This document shows, piece by piece, positions 24,101 through 39,100 of a DNA stretch of 64,000 nt. The notes under the pieces are model-generated. The model searched no databases, had not been told where the DNA came from, and saw nothing but the letters and a program-made list of their open reading frames with translations. Positions within the stretch are counted from its first letter, which is position 1. Each line of letters starts with the position of its first letter. Location of the stretch: positions 15,389,837-15,453,836 of the forward strand of contig CM065175.1 of the NCBI GenBank assembly GCA_033026295.1, given 5' to 3'. The position numbers and the translations under genes were made by a program. The DNA is from Channa striata. Taxonomy: Eukaryota; Chordata; Actinopteri; Anabantiformes; Channidae.

Positions 24101-27100
24101 AGCAAGATAAAATAAATGTAAACAGTAAATGCATATTTTGATAGCACTGTGTTTTCTGTATTGTGGTTAAGTTGTGGTTTATGACTCAGATGCTGTCTAT
24201 ACCTATAACCACTCTCTATGTTTTTGTGCATCTCCCAAGTTGTATGTTATCCTCACCTGCACACAAACTCACCAATACAAACTGTTTTTGATTCTTTGTT
24301 TTTGTTACATATTTACAGAAAGTTTCCAGAAAAGTGAGAAGATCCCCGAGAACCTCACACTCAGACTGGTTCATCTCCAGGGTGCTGTCATCAGTGGAGG
24401 AAAGGTCTGCTCCCCTCACTCTCCACATCATCATCAGTGAATAAACTACAGTCTGAGGAAATACTACAAGAGTTGTAGTTGATTAATGTGGAGTCACTTT
24501 GACCATATTCTTTCAGAAGAATGGGCTTCTGTCTATCACCCCTCAATCTGTGGAAGACCTCTTCTCTGTTCTGCGAGCCTGGTGCTGCAGCACCACCCCT
24601 CAGCCCAAGGACACGGGGCTCCCGCGGCTGACCTTGCAGTGCCTGACCGCAATGATCCACCTGCTGCATTCCAGCAGCCCTGCAGAGCGGCAGGTGGAGA
24701 TCAGGACAATACTGGAGAGCTACTTCCAGCTCCTGAACTGGAACCGTCCACTGAGCAACGATCAACAAGATAGGCAGAACTGGGAGGACAGTCTGATCTC
24801 CCTCCAGAGCCAAATGCTAAGTAAGAGCATGTCCAGTGGGTCTCCGGTATAAGTCATTCATTTTCCATGTTTTTCTCTCAGTATGGAAGCCAAAGAATTA
24901 ACCCCCCTGTGTTTGATAAATAAGATGAGTCAAGATCCTCTTGTTGTAAATTTTAGCTGCTGTTCCAGAGATCCTGCAGTGCTCCGACAGACCTGTCCTG
25001 CAGGCAGTTTTTCTCAACAACAACTGCTTTGAACACATCCTCAGGCTCATCCAGAACAGCAAGGTCAGACCTCCTGACCCTCGCCCATCTAAAACTTGTC
25101 TGTCTGCTCTGTCAGCTTTTTATTTCTGTCCTTCTGTGAGTTGACCTGTCAGTCATTCGGTCACCATTTGTATTCACGTTGTGTCACCTTCTGCAGTTCC
25201 TCTTTTGTATACGGCATTTGGGCTCTAAACTCTTTCTGTTTCATCAATGTGAAAAAAACATTAGGTTTTTTCAACAGATATTTTCCTGACAAGGATCAAA
25301 CCTGTGTCTAAATTCTCACAGATGCCTTTTTGTCTAATAGTAATGTCTTTTTGTCGTGTGTGTGTGTGTGTGTGTGTGTGTTTACCTGCACATTTGCTTT
25401 TATGTCCTGTAGCTCTTTCAGAGCAACAGGCATAAGCCGGATCATGAGGTTGTGTGTGACCTCACTACAAATTCGCTCACAGAGGTCGAAGTGGACCAGG
25501 TACTTTCCCTCCGACGTGGTGATGATATTGGCCTGTCAGCAGGAAACTCAGCCTTCTCCTCACTCGCTAACTGCTCTGAACTATTTAAACAGGAAGCTTT
25601 AGGCAGGAAGTCTGGCTTACACTCATTTGTAAATAAAGCAGGTAGCAAGGCAATACATGAATATTGTCGTCTGGAGTTCGTTTTTTTTATCTGTCTATCT
25701 GAAGTTAAAGTTGGTCTACAGCCACATCATTAAGTGTTTGTTCCACATGAATCCAAGTTTCGAATTCTCCTTTGTAAATACTAAAAACTTATGATACAGA
25801 TTAGATCAGCTGGAGGAATCATTGGTGCTTGTGTGGGAGGGTTTATTTATGTCACATTTATAATTAAAGGCTGAATTCCCTGTTGACAACACTGGGCAAG
25901 AAGAGCATGCTGCGTTTTTCATACTGCATGAAATGGTCGGTTTTTCTGTGCTTGCTGTTACTTCTTTTCCTCATATTTTGCCTGATCTGCCGTGTTACTG
26001 GTGGTATTTCTATGTCAGACTGGGCTCTTATTCTGGTGTTTGGTGTTACTTAATTTCCAGCAATAGTTGGTGATTGCCTCAGTCCTCTGTGGTGGTTGGC
26101 TTTGGTTTCTGCATGCTGGGACTTATTAGTAATTAGGTGATTGTTGGGTGACTGGTACAGCAGTTGGCTTACTTTAATTGTTTAATTATGGTGTGGAAAA
26201 AGTGCACTGTACTTCCTCAAGCACTTTACAGACACCCTATCATTCGTTAATTTAGGTGAAAGATGTGCTCAAATTACATTTTTCTTTTCTTTTTGGTCCT
26301 GTGCAGTGGACATTAACACCTTTGGTGTCAACTCAGGTTGATTCCCATTTTTAGATCTGCAATATCTCAGTCAGTTTTGTCTCCTGCAGGTTTGGGAGAA
26401 AGGATCAGACAGTACTACAGTTCACGCTCTAGGAGTTCTCACAGCTATAATGAGTAACTCACCCTCTGCAAAGGTAAGGCCTATTGTCATCTCCTATGGT
26501 CAAAACATGCTTTTCATTTTTCTATTCATGGATCATTAGGAAGTATAACACTATGATGCCTTCACTGTGCCTGATGAGAAAAACTGTTTTCTCACCTCAT
26601 TGTATTCTCTTCCAATCTGGAAATGTGCCAACTAGTTATCCCCTGTGGAGCAGCTTTTTCTAGCCCATTTCTCTTTCCTTCTTCCGCAGGAGGTTTTCAA
26701 GGAGAGGATTGGCTACCCCCAGCTGTTCGATGTGCTGAAGAGTCAAGGTCAACCCACCAAAAGGCTGCTGCAGGAGCTGATGAACATGGTAAAATGCACA
26801 TTTCCTCATCATTCTCACTGAGCGCAGAGATTGTTGAAGTCAATTTGCTCTTACTGATGACCTTGTTCCTGTTTAAATTGTGTTAGTGCTAGTTAATGTG
26901 AAGTTATCACGTCCTGTCACCCTGTCTGTATCTTATTTTCTTTGTCTTTTCCCGTCATTCCTTCCAGGCAGTGGAAGGCAAGCATGCCCACGCCCATCAC
27001 CTTGGCATTAGCAATGACCAGCCCTTGCTACTGCTTCTACAGTGGCTGCCTGACCTGTCAGGTCAGAGAGACCTTCAGCTACTCGTGGCCCAGTGGCTGG

Positions 27101-30100
27101 CTGCCGTCTGTCGTGGCTCTTTATCCTGTCGCACTGTGGTTGTGGAGGCAGGTATGGTTGGGGCTTTGCTGCAGGTGCTTTCCCAACCCCAGAGTCTGGA
27201 CAGGCAATGTGCAGATGCCCTGCTGGGCCTTCTGCAGCACCTGGGCTCCCTGTGTCTGAAACCAGAGGAGCTGAAGAGCCTTCTCAGACTGCTGAGAGTG
27301 GATCAGGACAATGGGGCAGTGTCGTGGAGGGTGCACCCTTATTGCACTCGAATCATCCGAGTGCTCTCTGCCATGGCAGCCAGGGAAGGCCAGGACAGTG
27401 CATTGCAGTACTTTGATCTTACACCCCCCATGGCAGGTATTATGGTACCCACAGTTCAGCGCTGGCCAGGCAGTGGGTTTGCCTTTCATGCTTGGCTCTG
27501 TCTCAACATGGAGTTCCCCTCCTATCACTCAGAGCTCTCCAACAACCATAAACCTTCTGCCAACTTTGGCGCAGGAGCTCAGCATGATATGGGAAAAGGG
27601 CCACGCAGGAAGCAGCTCTACAGGTAAAGGCTCATTTGTAAGAATTTTATTGAATTGTAAGCTTGAATAATTATGTCTGTAGAATAAAATATTTGACAGA
27701 AACTTGTTTTCTTGATTTCTCTCAAGTTTCTTCACAGCTAGTGGAACTGGACTGGAGGCCTTCTTCACTATGGAGGGAGTGCTGGTGGTGGCTGTTTGCA
27801 CAAAGAAAGACTACATGGCTGTTGCTCTGCCAGAGCACCCACTAACTGACTCACACTGGGTGAGTATCCTCATTTAACTTTTCCTAGATAAAAACGATGA
27901 GATCAAGGAGAAAATCACATCATTTTCTGCCTCTCTAACCTTATTGTTAAAGAAAACTGAAGGTTGTGCCTCCCGTAGAGATAAGAACTGTAGAGATCTA
28001 TAAGTAATTAAATAATTAGTAAATTCAAGCTGTAAACTGTGATTGTGAGGCTATTTTTGCTCTAGTTTCTTAATTAGTAAATGTACTTTTGTAAGCAACA
28101 AATATCAAACTTATCCTTAATGTCGTCCTTTGACAGCATTCAGTAGCTATAGTCCACATCCCGGGCCGTCGTCCATTTGGTCAAAATCTGGTCACTATCT
28201 ACATCGATGGAGAGCAGCGTAAAACGGCTCAGCTTCGCTTTCCATCTCTCAGTGAGGTAAAACATAAACTAGTTTATAATCTATTATGACCACTGGCATA
28301 TGATAATATAACTGAGTAGTTCCCCTCATTCAATCTAACTTCCCTTTTTCTCCCACACCTGAATCTGATCTTCAAGCCTTTTACCTCCTGCTGCATCGGC
28401 TCTGCAGGCCACCGGACCACTACTACCACCACCTCTCCTAATCTGCCCATGACCTCCTCCTCCAACCTGTCGCCTGAGTTTGCCTTCCCAACCCATGCTC
28501 CCTCCCTCATTCGTTCCCAGTCCTTTCCAGCCACCTTTGCAGGAGGCCGTTGGGGGTCTGTAGGGGACTCTCCTGTGCACACCATCCCAGCAGGACTGCA
28601 GGACACAGAATGGGGAACACCCACATCTCTAGATGGTCTCCTGGGCACTGCCTTCATATGCCACGAGGCGCTGCAGCAGACGCAAGCACGAGCTCTTTAT
28701 GCTGCAGGTAGGTCATGCACTGCTGGTGTGCAAATATTGTTGTACCTAGTATGGATCCAGCTGGACAATTTAAGGGTTTACTTGAATTCACCAATCAATC
28801 AAAAGTACAGGAACCAAGCAAAGTAAAGAAGATCAAAGTGCCGAAACTGTTGAAAAAATTTTCCTGTGCATATTGATTATTTTCTTCTGCACACAAGGTC
28901 ATGTTTGCATATTTTATGACCTGCATTGCTTTCTGTTCTCCATCCCAGGCCCCAATCACGTGTCTTTATTCAAAGCGGATGGAGAGTTATCTGACCTCAA
29001 CAGCAAGCTTCTACTTTACTACACTCCACAGGTGAGCCATTGGAACTCAGGAAAAGGAAGTTATTTTCTGCTATTATTGTGTAAATTATGAACAATAACA
29101 GTAATGTCTGCATGCACGCCTGTGTAAATGTTTCCTTTAGGCATTTAAAAATCAGATATGTCTGGACCTTTCTCCGAATCACCATTATGATGGCAGGCTG
29201 ACAGGACACAGGGTTATGAACTGGGACATCAAGGTTAGATTGCTTCCATTCTGCTGTTTTGAATTATATTTATGCGTAATGTTACAACGCTGGCTGCATG
29301 TGCCTTTGCTTTCTGCAGGATGTTGTAAATGTAGTGGGAGGTATAGGTGTGTTGCTGCCACTACTCGAGCAGGTGTGTGAGGCCGAGCAGGCTTATAACG
29401 GTGGCCAGGTGGAGGTCTCAGACCTGCTGGGGCCAGAGCTCACCTCTTCCAGAGGCCCTGCTGCCATGCTGCTGCCACTGAACAAGTCTTCAGGTTAGTT
29501 CATGTTTAGTATAGATATGTTTATATTATGTTAAATTCAAATGTTATGACATGGTAAATTTTTTTCGTTTATACCTAGATAACTTTATTTCCCTGAGTTT
29601 TCCTATCCGCCATTTTGGTGGACGAGATTTAACACAATAATCACCTTTTAATGTAATTTTTGTGTGTTCTGTAAATTATCCTGTGCAACAGGTAAATCAC
29701 AGAAAACTGCTCACAGAAAAAGCTCATTTTTTTGTTAATGAATTATTAACAAATTAATGAATTTAAAAAAAACAATAAGGTAAAAACCTTAAGAACACAT
29801 TTTTTTCAGTTTTCTGGGGGGTAATAACTGTGTTGTAGTTGTAATTCTCTGTTGTAATTCTCTGCTAAAGTTATTTTCAGTGCAGTTCACTGAAGATGTC
29901 CTTAATAGCAGTGAGTCAGAGTCCTCAAACAGTGCATGATGCAAGGTCAAACAGGAAGCTAGACAACAGAGAACTGCAATATACACCAGATAAACACTGG
30001 CAAGGTTGTGAAATCAGTACTAAAATTCAGAAACAGCATGGCTATATAGTATATAAGATATAGAGAGTCATAATGTGAAGAATAACAGTTAAGAGATTCA

Positions 30101-33100
30101 GTGCATCACAGTCTAAATTTTGTCATAAATCAAATAAGTTAATAAAAACAACCGGTCTGACTGAACTGAGACAAACACCTTGACTTCACTCATCTTTAGA
30201 TATGACAATGTCAATAAAATGCTTCGTAATGCACAAATATGACTGTGGGTAACACAGGAAATGTTAAAAGTTGTTTTGCCCTATTTTTTTCTCTCAGAGG
30301 GCAGACTAGAGAGAAACAGCATCGCTGCCTTCCTGCTCATGGTGAAAAACCTGATTCGTCAACACCCAGTCAATCAGGAAAGCCTGCTGCACTGCCATGG
30401 GCCCAGCATTATAGGAGCCATGCTCAGCAAAGTGAGTGACCTGCTCGTCGGTTTGCTCCAGCAAGTGGGAACTAATTGCGAGAAGAGCTGATTAGCATCT
30501 GAAACTGAATATTTGACCTTTTCCATTGTATTGCTGTGATGCAGTTGGTGTACATAATGAATGGGTATGGTGTTGCTGAAACAGCAGTGGTTCTTTCAGA
30601 ATGACAGTATCACATGCTTGTGTAGGGGGATTTATGCAGGCTTTGGCACATTGTGTTTCTCAGCAAGATGACAGAATCTGTTGATTAAAAATGTCACATT
30701 GAAAACTATATTTAAATTTAAACCAAATTAAAATGTAGTATGTAACAACGCCAGATTTAGATGTGGTGCATTGCTGCCACACTCTTTTTTTAGTTTTTAG
30801 TGTAATATTTATGACAATACATTTTAATTCAAAGTTCTCTGCAGGTCTCAACTAGTCATAACTAACTATCTTGTTAATGTGTTTTTGCTGCTTGAGTAAT
30901 ATTGTGAATTAAGGACAAAAAATTTACCATTTCATTGTTGCAGCTAGATAGGTGTTGCACTGGTGCAATATAAACATGCTGGTTGTCTGTCAGGATATGT
31001 GGAAATGTATGACGTTAAGGTGGAGCATCCTGTCAGGAAACTACTGTATGTCCTCATAATCAAAGGGGGTGCCATGCTTTGTAGTGGCAGAAACATACAT
31101 ATAGTAAAAACACTAGCACAGGGCTGCAACTAACTAGTTATTTATTATTTTTCTCGATATATCAATTAGTGTTTATGTCTTCAAAACATCAGAAAATGCC
31201 AGCAAACGTTAATCACAGTTTCCCAGTGTTCAAGGTTCAACAATAATATTGTCAAGACAAAAAATGGAATGTTAATTGATCATCAACATAGTTAGTTTGA
31301 TAAATTGAATGAAAGCTACAATTGCTGAAGCTTGTACCACACAGACTACATGAATCCTTGTATCGTGCATTTAGAGTGCTGCTAAAATTAGATTGCACAT
31401 CCAATGAAATGGAAAGATGCATAAACACATTTCACTCACATTTTAACACACTTTTTTTCCCTCTCCACTGCAGGTTCCAGGCTGCATGATGGACATGAAT
31501 GTTTTAATGGCCTGTCAGCTGCTGCTGGAGCAGGTTTACAGTGAGAACAACAGTCCTCTTCTACAGCAACTCTACCAGCACCTGCTTTTTGATTTCCGCA
31601 TCTGGACTAGAAGCCATTTTGCTGTTTCTCTAGGTAAGACACGAGCAGCTCTGGTGTTGTCAGCTAATGCACCTGCGAACCTTTTCATGGTTGCTGAAGC
31701 TGTTTGTGGCCCTTTTTATATGTTTATGTATGAAAAGAGCGTGAGGAAGCTAAAAGCACTATAGAGCAGAGATTGAATGCATCAGTGTTTCAAGTTCAAG
31801 TCGTGGCAAGGATTAAAAGTGAATCTCTGCCTGAAGCTGCACTTCAGTACCCTGTTTTGTTAATTAATGCACTTCTTCGGTACAGCCTTGCATAGTGGTT
31901 TGACATTTCCAAATGTCAAACCTGAAGAGAGATCACAAATGTATTCTTTTTCTTCCAAAGCCCACGTGCAGTACCTGTCATCTGTGATAAACAAAAGCAA
32001 GCAGCGGTTGAAGCGGAAGTATGGAGTTCAGTACATTCTGGATACCATCCGGACATACTACAGGTGGCTGCTACTTGCTGCTTGAAGTTTAACAATTCAT
32101 ACACATCTGTGTTTGTCCTTGAGATGATTTTGTGCTTCTTTACCTTTCTTTGGTCATAGTGTGGAGAAAGATGGCAGCCCGCTGTCTGATGAGAAGCAGA
32201 CAATTCAGACATCTCTGTTTGCTTTGCTCAAAGATTTTCTCAAGATTCCTACACCAGAGGAGCTTCACAGTGTCCTCGCCTTCATTTTGTCTGTAGGAGA
32301 AGAACGGCAGGTAGTACTTTTGTTTTTTTTCTGCATTTACTTGGGGAGTTAAGTTTTGTTATCATTTGACCTTTCAGCAGATTTCACTCGAAATTCCGAA
32401 CTCCACTGAAAGTTCTTTGGCTGCTTAATCCTTACCTCCCATACTCCGTATTTATTTGTACTTAATCAATCTCCCTCACCTTCTCGTCCCTTCTCTGGCC
32501 TCATAATTCACTCTCCTCCCAATCAGGTAGTAAGAGCCTTGGAGGTGGTGTATGAGCTCTTGAGGAGCAGCCCTCCTCGTGAACAGGTGCAGACTGTGCT
32601 GCTGGAGTGGGGCGTGGAGCAGCTGTACAGTTTGCTGCTCATGCCGAGGTTTGGAGATGAGGCCAGAGAGATGGTGTTCAGGGTGAGTGGACTGCTTCCT
32701 GACATACATCAGTTATCATCTGACAGATACTTGCCTTTTACTGCAAATTCCCATGTGATATACTGTTAAAGCAGAACACAATTTCCTGATGTTGCAGGTT
32801 TTATACAAAATCCTCAAGAGTGAGCGATTGTCGGAGCGCAGCAAGCAGCGTATTAAGCTTAAGGATTTTGGCTACCTTGGTCTGGTTTGTTCCCTTGAAG
32901 ACATTCCTGTCACTATGACCATGGTGCGCTGTCTGTATGAGCAGGTCCTTGCGACAGGTAATGACGAAAAAGCCATTTCATCAGCCTTGTTATGTTGAAA
33001 GGGTTGACAAAAAAGGCTTTTCTGAATATTAAAGTTCTGCCAGTTTTATTACTGAATAAGCACGAATCAATTTTTTATTTAGAGATGTCCTTAGTTAACA

Positions 33101-36100
33101 CTCATTTCAAAACTCATCTGATGACTTTCTTCTGCTATTAATTTACTCATAACTTCCAAGGATGCCATGTACATAATTTGTCAGTACAAAAATGTTGCAT
33201 TAATTTAGTAGAGTTATTATTATTTACTTGCATTCAAATGGAAACCATATTTTGATTCTGAATTGATCACTTCTTTCATAAAATCTTTTTCTTTTAGAAA
33301 ATGTAAAAAAGCAGTATTGTTAAAAATTTTGGATGATAAGTGTTTGTTATAATGGATGATCTCACTTATTTAAAAACATTGTGGTTTTTTTAAAACTATT
33401 TTAAAACAAATTCATATTTGCCGCCTCCCCACAGATCCTACTCCTAACTTCAGAGACCTCCTGGCTGTCGTGGGTTTGTCCCACCGAGCTGAGCTCACTG
33501 TTCGTCTGGATGTCTGCCGCAAAGTCAGTCTGCTTGTGTGTTTTTCTTCCCGCTCTGATAAAACTACCATAGTCAACTTTCAAACATATGTACAGCATCA
33601 TCTTAATAGTGAAACCAAACTGTCTATCTCTTCCTCTTTGGTATTACCACAGCTCTTTCATCTGATCTACTCCAATGATGATTATGTGAAGCAGCTCGCT
33701 AAGCAGGCCGGGTGGCAGGATGTTCTCACTAAGCTCTATGTAAAAGAGTCCTATCAGTCCCACACTGCCAGCATCGCAGGCTCCAGCACCAACAGCTCCT
33801 TTGAACCAAACTACCGGCCGCCGCTGCGCAGGGATCAGGCCCTCAGCATAGAGGAACCCCGCACCGACACCTTCCTAAGCTACCGCACCTCGCAGGACAT
33901 TGAGGATGAGGAGGATGACGACGGTGGCCAGCGAGACATTTCTGAGGGATTCTCTGATTTATCCCAGTCACCTCCGAGTGGCGGTGGAGGCCCGCTGAAA
34001 AGCTTCACTAGTTCCCTCCATTTTAAGTCGTTTGATTCGGTGGATCAGGGGAGCCACTCATCCTCCATCTCCAATCCAGTGGATATCACCTCGCCTCACG
34101 CCGATGAAGGGAGAGATTACCAGCCCCTGTCTCCCTTTGGTACATCCCCCTTAGATTTGGAGCTAGGAGTCATGGGGGAGACAGGAACACACACTCCTGC
34201 AGGTAGCCTGACAAACACACCATCTCCTTTAGAGCAGTGCAAACCATTTCCACCTCTCAGACCCAGGAAGAGCTCCAGTCTGTCCAATGTACTGGATGAT
34301 GCCAGCTATGGAACGGACCCTCCTACAGGAGACACAATCTCAAATACATCCAACCCTCAGGTGTGGCTGCTTTCTGATTGTTTGATATGTTTATATTGTT
34401 TTGAGTTCTTCCCTGTTTAAGTTTGGGCCTGAGGTATTGTTCATATTACAGCAGACCCCAGAGGAGGAGCTTTGCAACCTCCTCACCAACATCATCTTCT
34501 CTGTGCTGTGGACCGGCAGTGGGGCAGAGGGGGCAGAGGATGTGGTGTGGAGAGAGAGAGGCCAGGTCTTTTCTGTCCTCACTAAACTGGGCTCCTCTTG
34601 TCAGTTGGTGCATCCTCCCGATGACATCAAGCGCAGGTTAGTTATATGTTTTTAATAGGTTTATATCACATCTGAGCACAAACAGGCAACCTGTCGTAAT
34701 GGAAAAACAAATTGAACCACACCCGTGTCGCCTTTTATATGTCTATAAATACTATCATGTCAAACTCTCTGCCAGTTTGTTGGAGATGATGCTGGAGTCA
34801 TCTCTGTCAGACCTGAGGGACGCCCAGGGAGTGTCTCTTCCATTCTGTCCCAGTCTGGTTCGTCTCCTCAGGCTGCTGCAAGACTTCTTGTTTGCTGAAG
34901 GCACAGACAACCACACGCTGTGGAGTGAAAAGGTATATCAAATCTGACATATACGGACTTATGATTAATGTGTTGTGCATTTTCAAATGCCTAGCTCGCA
35001 CTTACTACACACCAGTATCCGCAAATAATCAGATCCCGTCTCCCATAACATTAACAGTTTCATAATTAAACAGTATAGCCTGTCTTCTTCTGTAGGCTTC
35101 AGACATAATGTTTGCCATCTTGAAACCACCATAGTTGAACAGCCTTTTGCTGATTTCACTGCTTTTTAAAGCCAGTCTCCATCTCTTAATAAATGTTGGT
35201 TGATTAAATAAACACACACCAAGAATAATAATGGAACTAATTCAAGCGTATTATCCTTTAACATGAACATACCTCAATCTGCAAAGGGAATTGCTGATCA
35301 AAAGAGATTATGATCATTTGTATTGTTTTCATTTATGCTGGGCTTAAGAAATAAAATGTAAAACTCGAACAAATCTTCATTTGTCAAACTGGATTGTTGG
35401 AATTTGATGAGGTAATTTAGTTGGTTGCAACATTTGTGTTAAAGGCATCAGTAACAATCTTGAAAAGCCCAAACAAAGAAAGGACAGCTGGGTGTGGTAG
35501 TTGTCTACTACCATGTTTAACGTGATTTGTGTTAATGCAGGGTGGAGAGTCATTTAGTTGTAGGTAGCTGGTGAATCGCCTTTCAAATACAGGATAAGCT
35601 GTATTTAACTTACCGAATGTCAGTTTAGGTTCTTGTAGATGCTGCGAGGTGTGGAAACAGGTCGAGCCTAAGTCCTTTGTTGACAGCCATTGTTTTTGTA
35701 CTGCAGATCTTTGAGGGGGTGGTGAACCTGCTGGACAGGTTAAAGGCCTGGCATAGCACCCCTGGCAGCCCCGGGAACACTGAACTGAAGGAGATGGCCC
35801 AGATCGGCCTGCGTATCATCACCGGATATATTCAGCAGCAGAACTCACAGGTCAGCTGCACCCGCAGCTTGTTCTGTCCAGTACACCAACCGTAAATGTT
35901 AATAGTCCTCACTGTACATGAAACACGTGTGAGACTGAACTTGAAAATAAATTTAAAGGGGGGGTCACAGTATGTTTTTAACTACAGTTATGAGTGCATT
36001 CAGATAAAGCCACTTTAAACATACCAGACCTTTTATGGGTTTCTTTCAAAAGACATTGCAGTCATTCTTGAAAGGGAGTGTTCTATACGAAAGGGCAGCT

Positions 36101-39100
36101 CCTCTCAAGAGTTATGACTGCAGCTGCTGCGGCTTTCACACACATGATTGGAGGATCAGGCAAACTGTCATAAATGAGGCGGCCATAAGGTTTTCTATCA
36201 TATGCTGCCAGTGTTCTTCACTGCCAAAGAAGTACAGCTTCATAAATTATTTCAGCTGCATCTTGACCTCACTGCTGTGAATCTCTTTAACAAAACACAA
36301 GCCCAATTCTACTTTAAGTAAATATATATTACAGTCAAATATTAAATGTAAAAAATGTTGATATTACCAATTAAAGTCCAGTGTAAGTAAGTACATTTTC
36401 ACATGTCAACTGCAATTGAGCAGAATATATATATTTTAAAATCTGATTTGTCATAGATGAAACTACTGAAAAAGTTCCAGTTTGCCTCAACCAAAGGAAT
36501 AAGTAGAATAAACTTAAATCAATTATTTATATACACAATCTAATAATAGTATAATAAAGGGCATTTTCCAACAGATTATTTCTAGTTCTTGAACTAGTGA
36601 ACTTTTACCACAGTAGAGACTCTGAACAATTCACCCACCACCCTGTCTACCTCAACAAAAACATGAAAGTCTTGTGACAGATATTATATCTGCACTTTAT
36701 ACACAGGCTCTCAGTTACAAAGCTCATGTGTTATTTCCTTCTTGCCCCTCTTTAGGTGTGTGAGATGGCTTATGTGAAGCTGCACAGCCTTCTCCAGACT
36801 GTGCTGTGTCTGAGCTGGGAGGAGGTGTGTTTCCTCCTGGGGCAGCTTGGTGCCCCCTTGTGGCCGGGGGAAGGTGTAATTGATGGCACCGTTGGTGAAC
36901 AAGCGGAGACTTTCGCTCAACTGGTGCCCATCGTGCGCACGCTACTTGACCAGCACGCAGAGCCCTCCACCCTTCAGAGCCTCCTGCCCAACCTGCCCAT
37001 CACCAACGGCAGCACCACATTCGCCCAGGACCTGAAGGCTTACTGTCACACACTGGAGTGGCAGAGATTTTGCCAGGAGCAGGTTGGTGGTTTGGCTGTT
37101 GTTGTGCATTTAAAAATAGATTTCATTTATCTTTTCAGGGAGTACAGACGGCCCCCTCCCTCTCTAGCCTTTCGTGTTACTGAGCAGGTGTAATCAACCA
37201 CCGTCTTTCAAATACTTCTGGTTCTGTTCCATGTTATGATAGTGGACGGTCTGGATTTTTGAAGTCCTGCTTTGACCAGTTAAACCCTGTGGGGGCTGAG
37301 AAAGCTAATGCAAAGTTTAAGAAATGCTATCGCAAGTTTAGAAATTAAGAAAAATCTACCCGAACTCCTAAATGTTTGGGTCCGTGTCGTAGGCAGAGAT
37401 CAGTTTACGCTTGAAGTTGAGATATTTTATGAACTGATGCCAAACAGACACTCTCACCACTAGCTGAGGGTAGATTTATCATCATGTGTGACAGTGCATG
37501 TTCATAAATCTGTATTGTTTAGATTCAGTTTGTATACAGATCCTGCAATACATTAGCCAGTATGGCATAACTTTGGCTTATATGACATTACAAACTTGGT
37601 GCAGCCAGTTTTCTCAGTCATAACATTCAGACACATCTTTGTGTATATGTGTTTTGTTTTTTTTTTGTCTGTTTGGTATAAATTTATATGACTCAGATTT
37701 ATTTTCAACTTAATGTTTTTAGGACAAAATAGTAAAACAGTAAGAGGAGAAAAAAACAGCAGATGTCTTTCTATTAGTGGAGTAGTTCAAAATATCTCCT
37801 ACAATAAACAAAAAAATTGGGCCAGTTTTGATGGTCTTTGAATAGAAATGATTTACTTGAACACCAAAATGAAAGTAAAATAAAGCTACTTTTAAAGATT
37901 TTTTGCTAAGTATTCTGTTTTCATAAGCTAATGATTAGCACGGAAAATCATTCATTAGAAAAAAAACCCACTAATCAGCTTAATTCAGGATTAACACATT
38001 CATTTTTAATATTTTGTTGACAAATTTCGACTTTGGCTGTATGGAAATTAACAGGATTATGAGCCCAATACTGGCATTGAATTAGTAAATTCAGATTTAA
38101 GACCACTAAGGATATCAGTTTGTGTTTCATCCGTGACATTTTTGTAATCATAAGCCTTTCTTTGCTACCAGGTGCATCCCACCAAGGAGCAATATGAGCT
38201 GGACACATTTGGGAGGAGCCATGATGTTATGTCCTACTTCTGGAATTCCTGCTTCGATGCTCTCATGAGTACAGGCTTAAAACGGGAGAAGGATCGATCC
38301 GACAGCAAATCAAAGTTTCAGGTTCCGACAATCTTGAGGCCTCATTCTTACATTGTCATGCAACAGATTGCTGAAATGAAATTTGCACTTATCATGGTAT
38401 TAATTTCTGTCTGTGCTTGTTGAAACAGGAAGTGATTGTGGACCCCTACCTGAAGCGAGTAAAAAGTGAGAACAATCGGTACTACATTTGGCAGAAGCAG
38501 AGCTCCAGCCAGCAGGGGGTGGTGTGGCAGCACTGGAGAGCTCTCCGCAGGCTTTTGACAAGTCAGAGAGGAGCGTGGGCCAACAAGTATGAAAATCAGA
38601 TTCTTAAATATTTTTTTGAATTCCCTCTGGACAAAATTTCATATAGCTTAATTTAAAACTGTACTGCCAAGGGTCTTTACAAACATTTATTTGAGTGTTT
38701 CCTGTCTTTCAGCTGATCATTCATGTCAAAAAAGCAGATTTTACCTGATTTTCCTTTTCCCTATTTTAACAGAGTTCAACCAGAGGTGAAGTGGAAACTG
38801 TCAGGTGCAGAGACTTATTCAAAGATGCGTCTCAAACTTGTGCCCAACTACAACTATGATTCTCACTCTGAGGCCAGTGCCCTGAGGGACAACATGGGTA
38901 TGTCACAATATCAACAAAATAAATCATAGGTGACACTTTCTTTTTGTCATTTAAGAATAGTGGAAACTGAACTTGTTTGTGTGTGTGCGTGCGTGATTTT
39001 CAGGAGCGGACAGCCCTCATAGCTCGGAACCTCTCCCCCTTGCGGTTGCAAAAGAAGCAAAAGTGAGCGACATGAAGGACGATCAGTTGGGAGAAGAGGA

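Larger units (their letters stand above)
15137..26788 (+). other. nbeal2: nbeal2 exons 1-12, N-terminal helical region
   Basis: Exons: 15137-15211, 21816-21904, 22108-22272, 22650-22731, 23019-23191, 23432-23514, 24319-24404, 24517-24820, 24957-25063, 25413-25499, 26390-26473, 26690-26788. All are GT-AG and phase-consistent. The segment opens with the family signature RLYELWMFYYTK, then KDVSYLQQWLEAF. The rest is leucine-rich helical sequence with no single diagnostic motif. Exon 10 (25413-25499) is the least conserved-looking and the least certain, although its open frame and phase fit both neighbours. Confidence 0.85.

Noticed and set aside
24391..24813. 140-codon minus-strand open stretch
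   Set aside because: Antisense shadow of nbeal2 exon 24517-24820, which is clearly coding on the plus strand.
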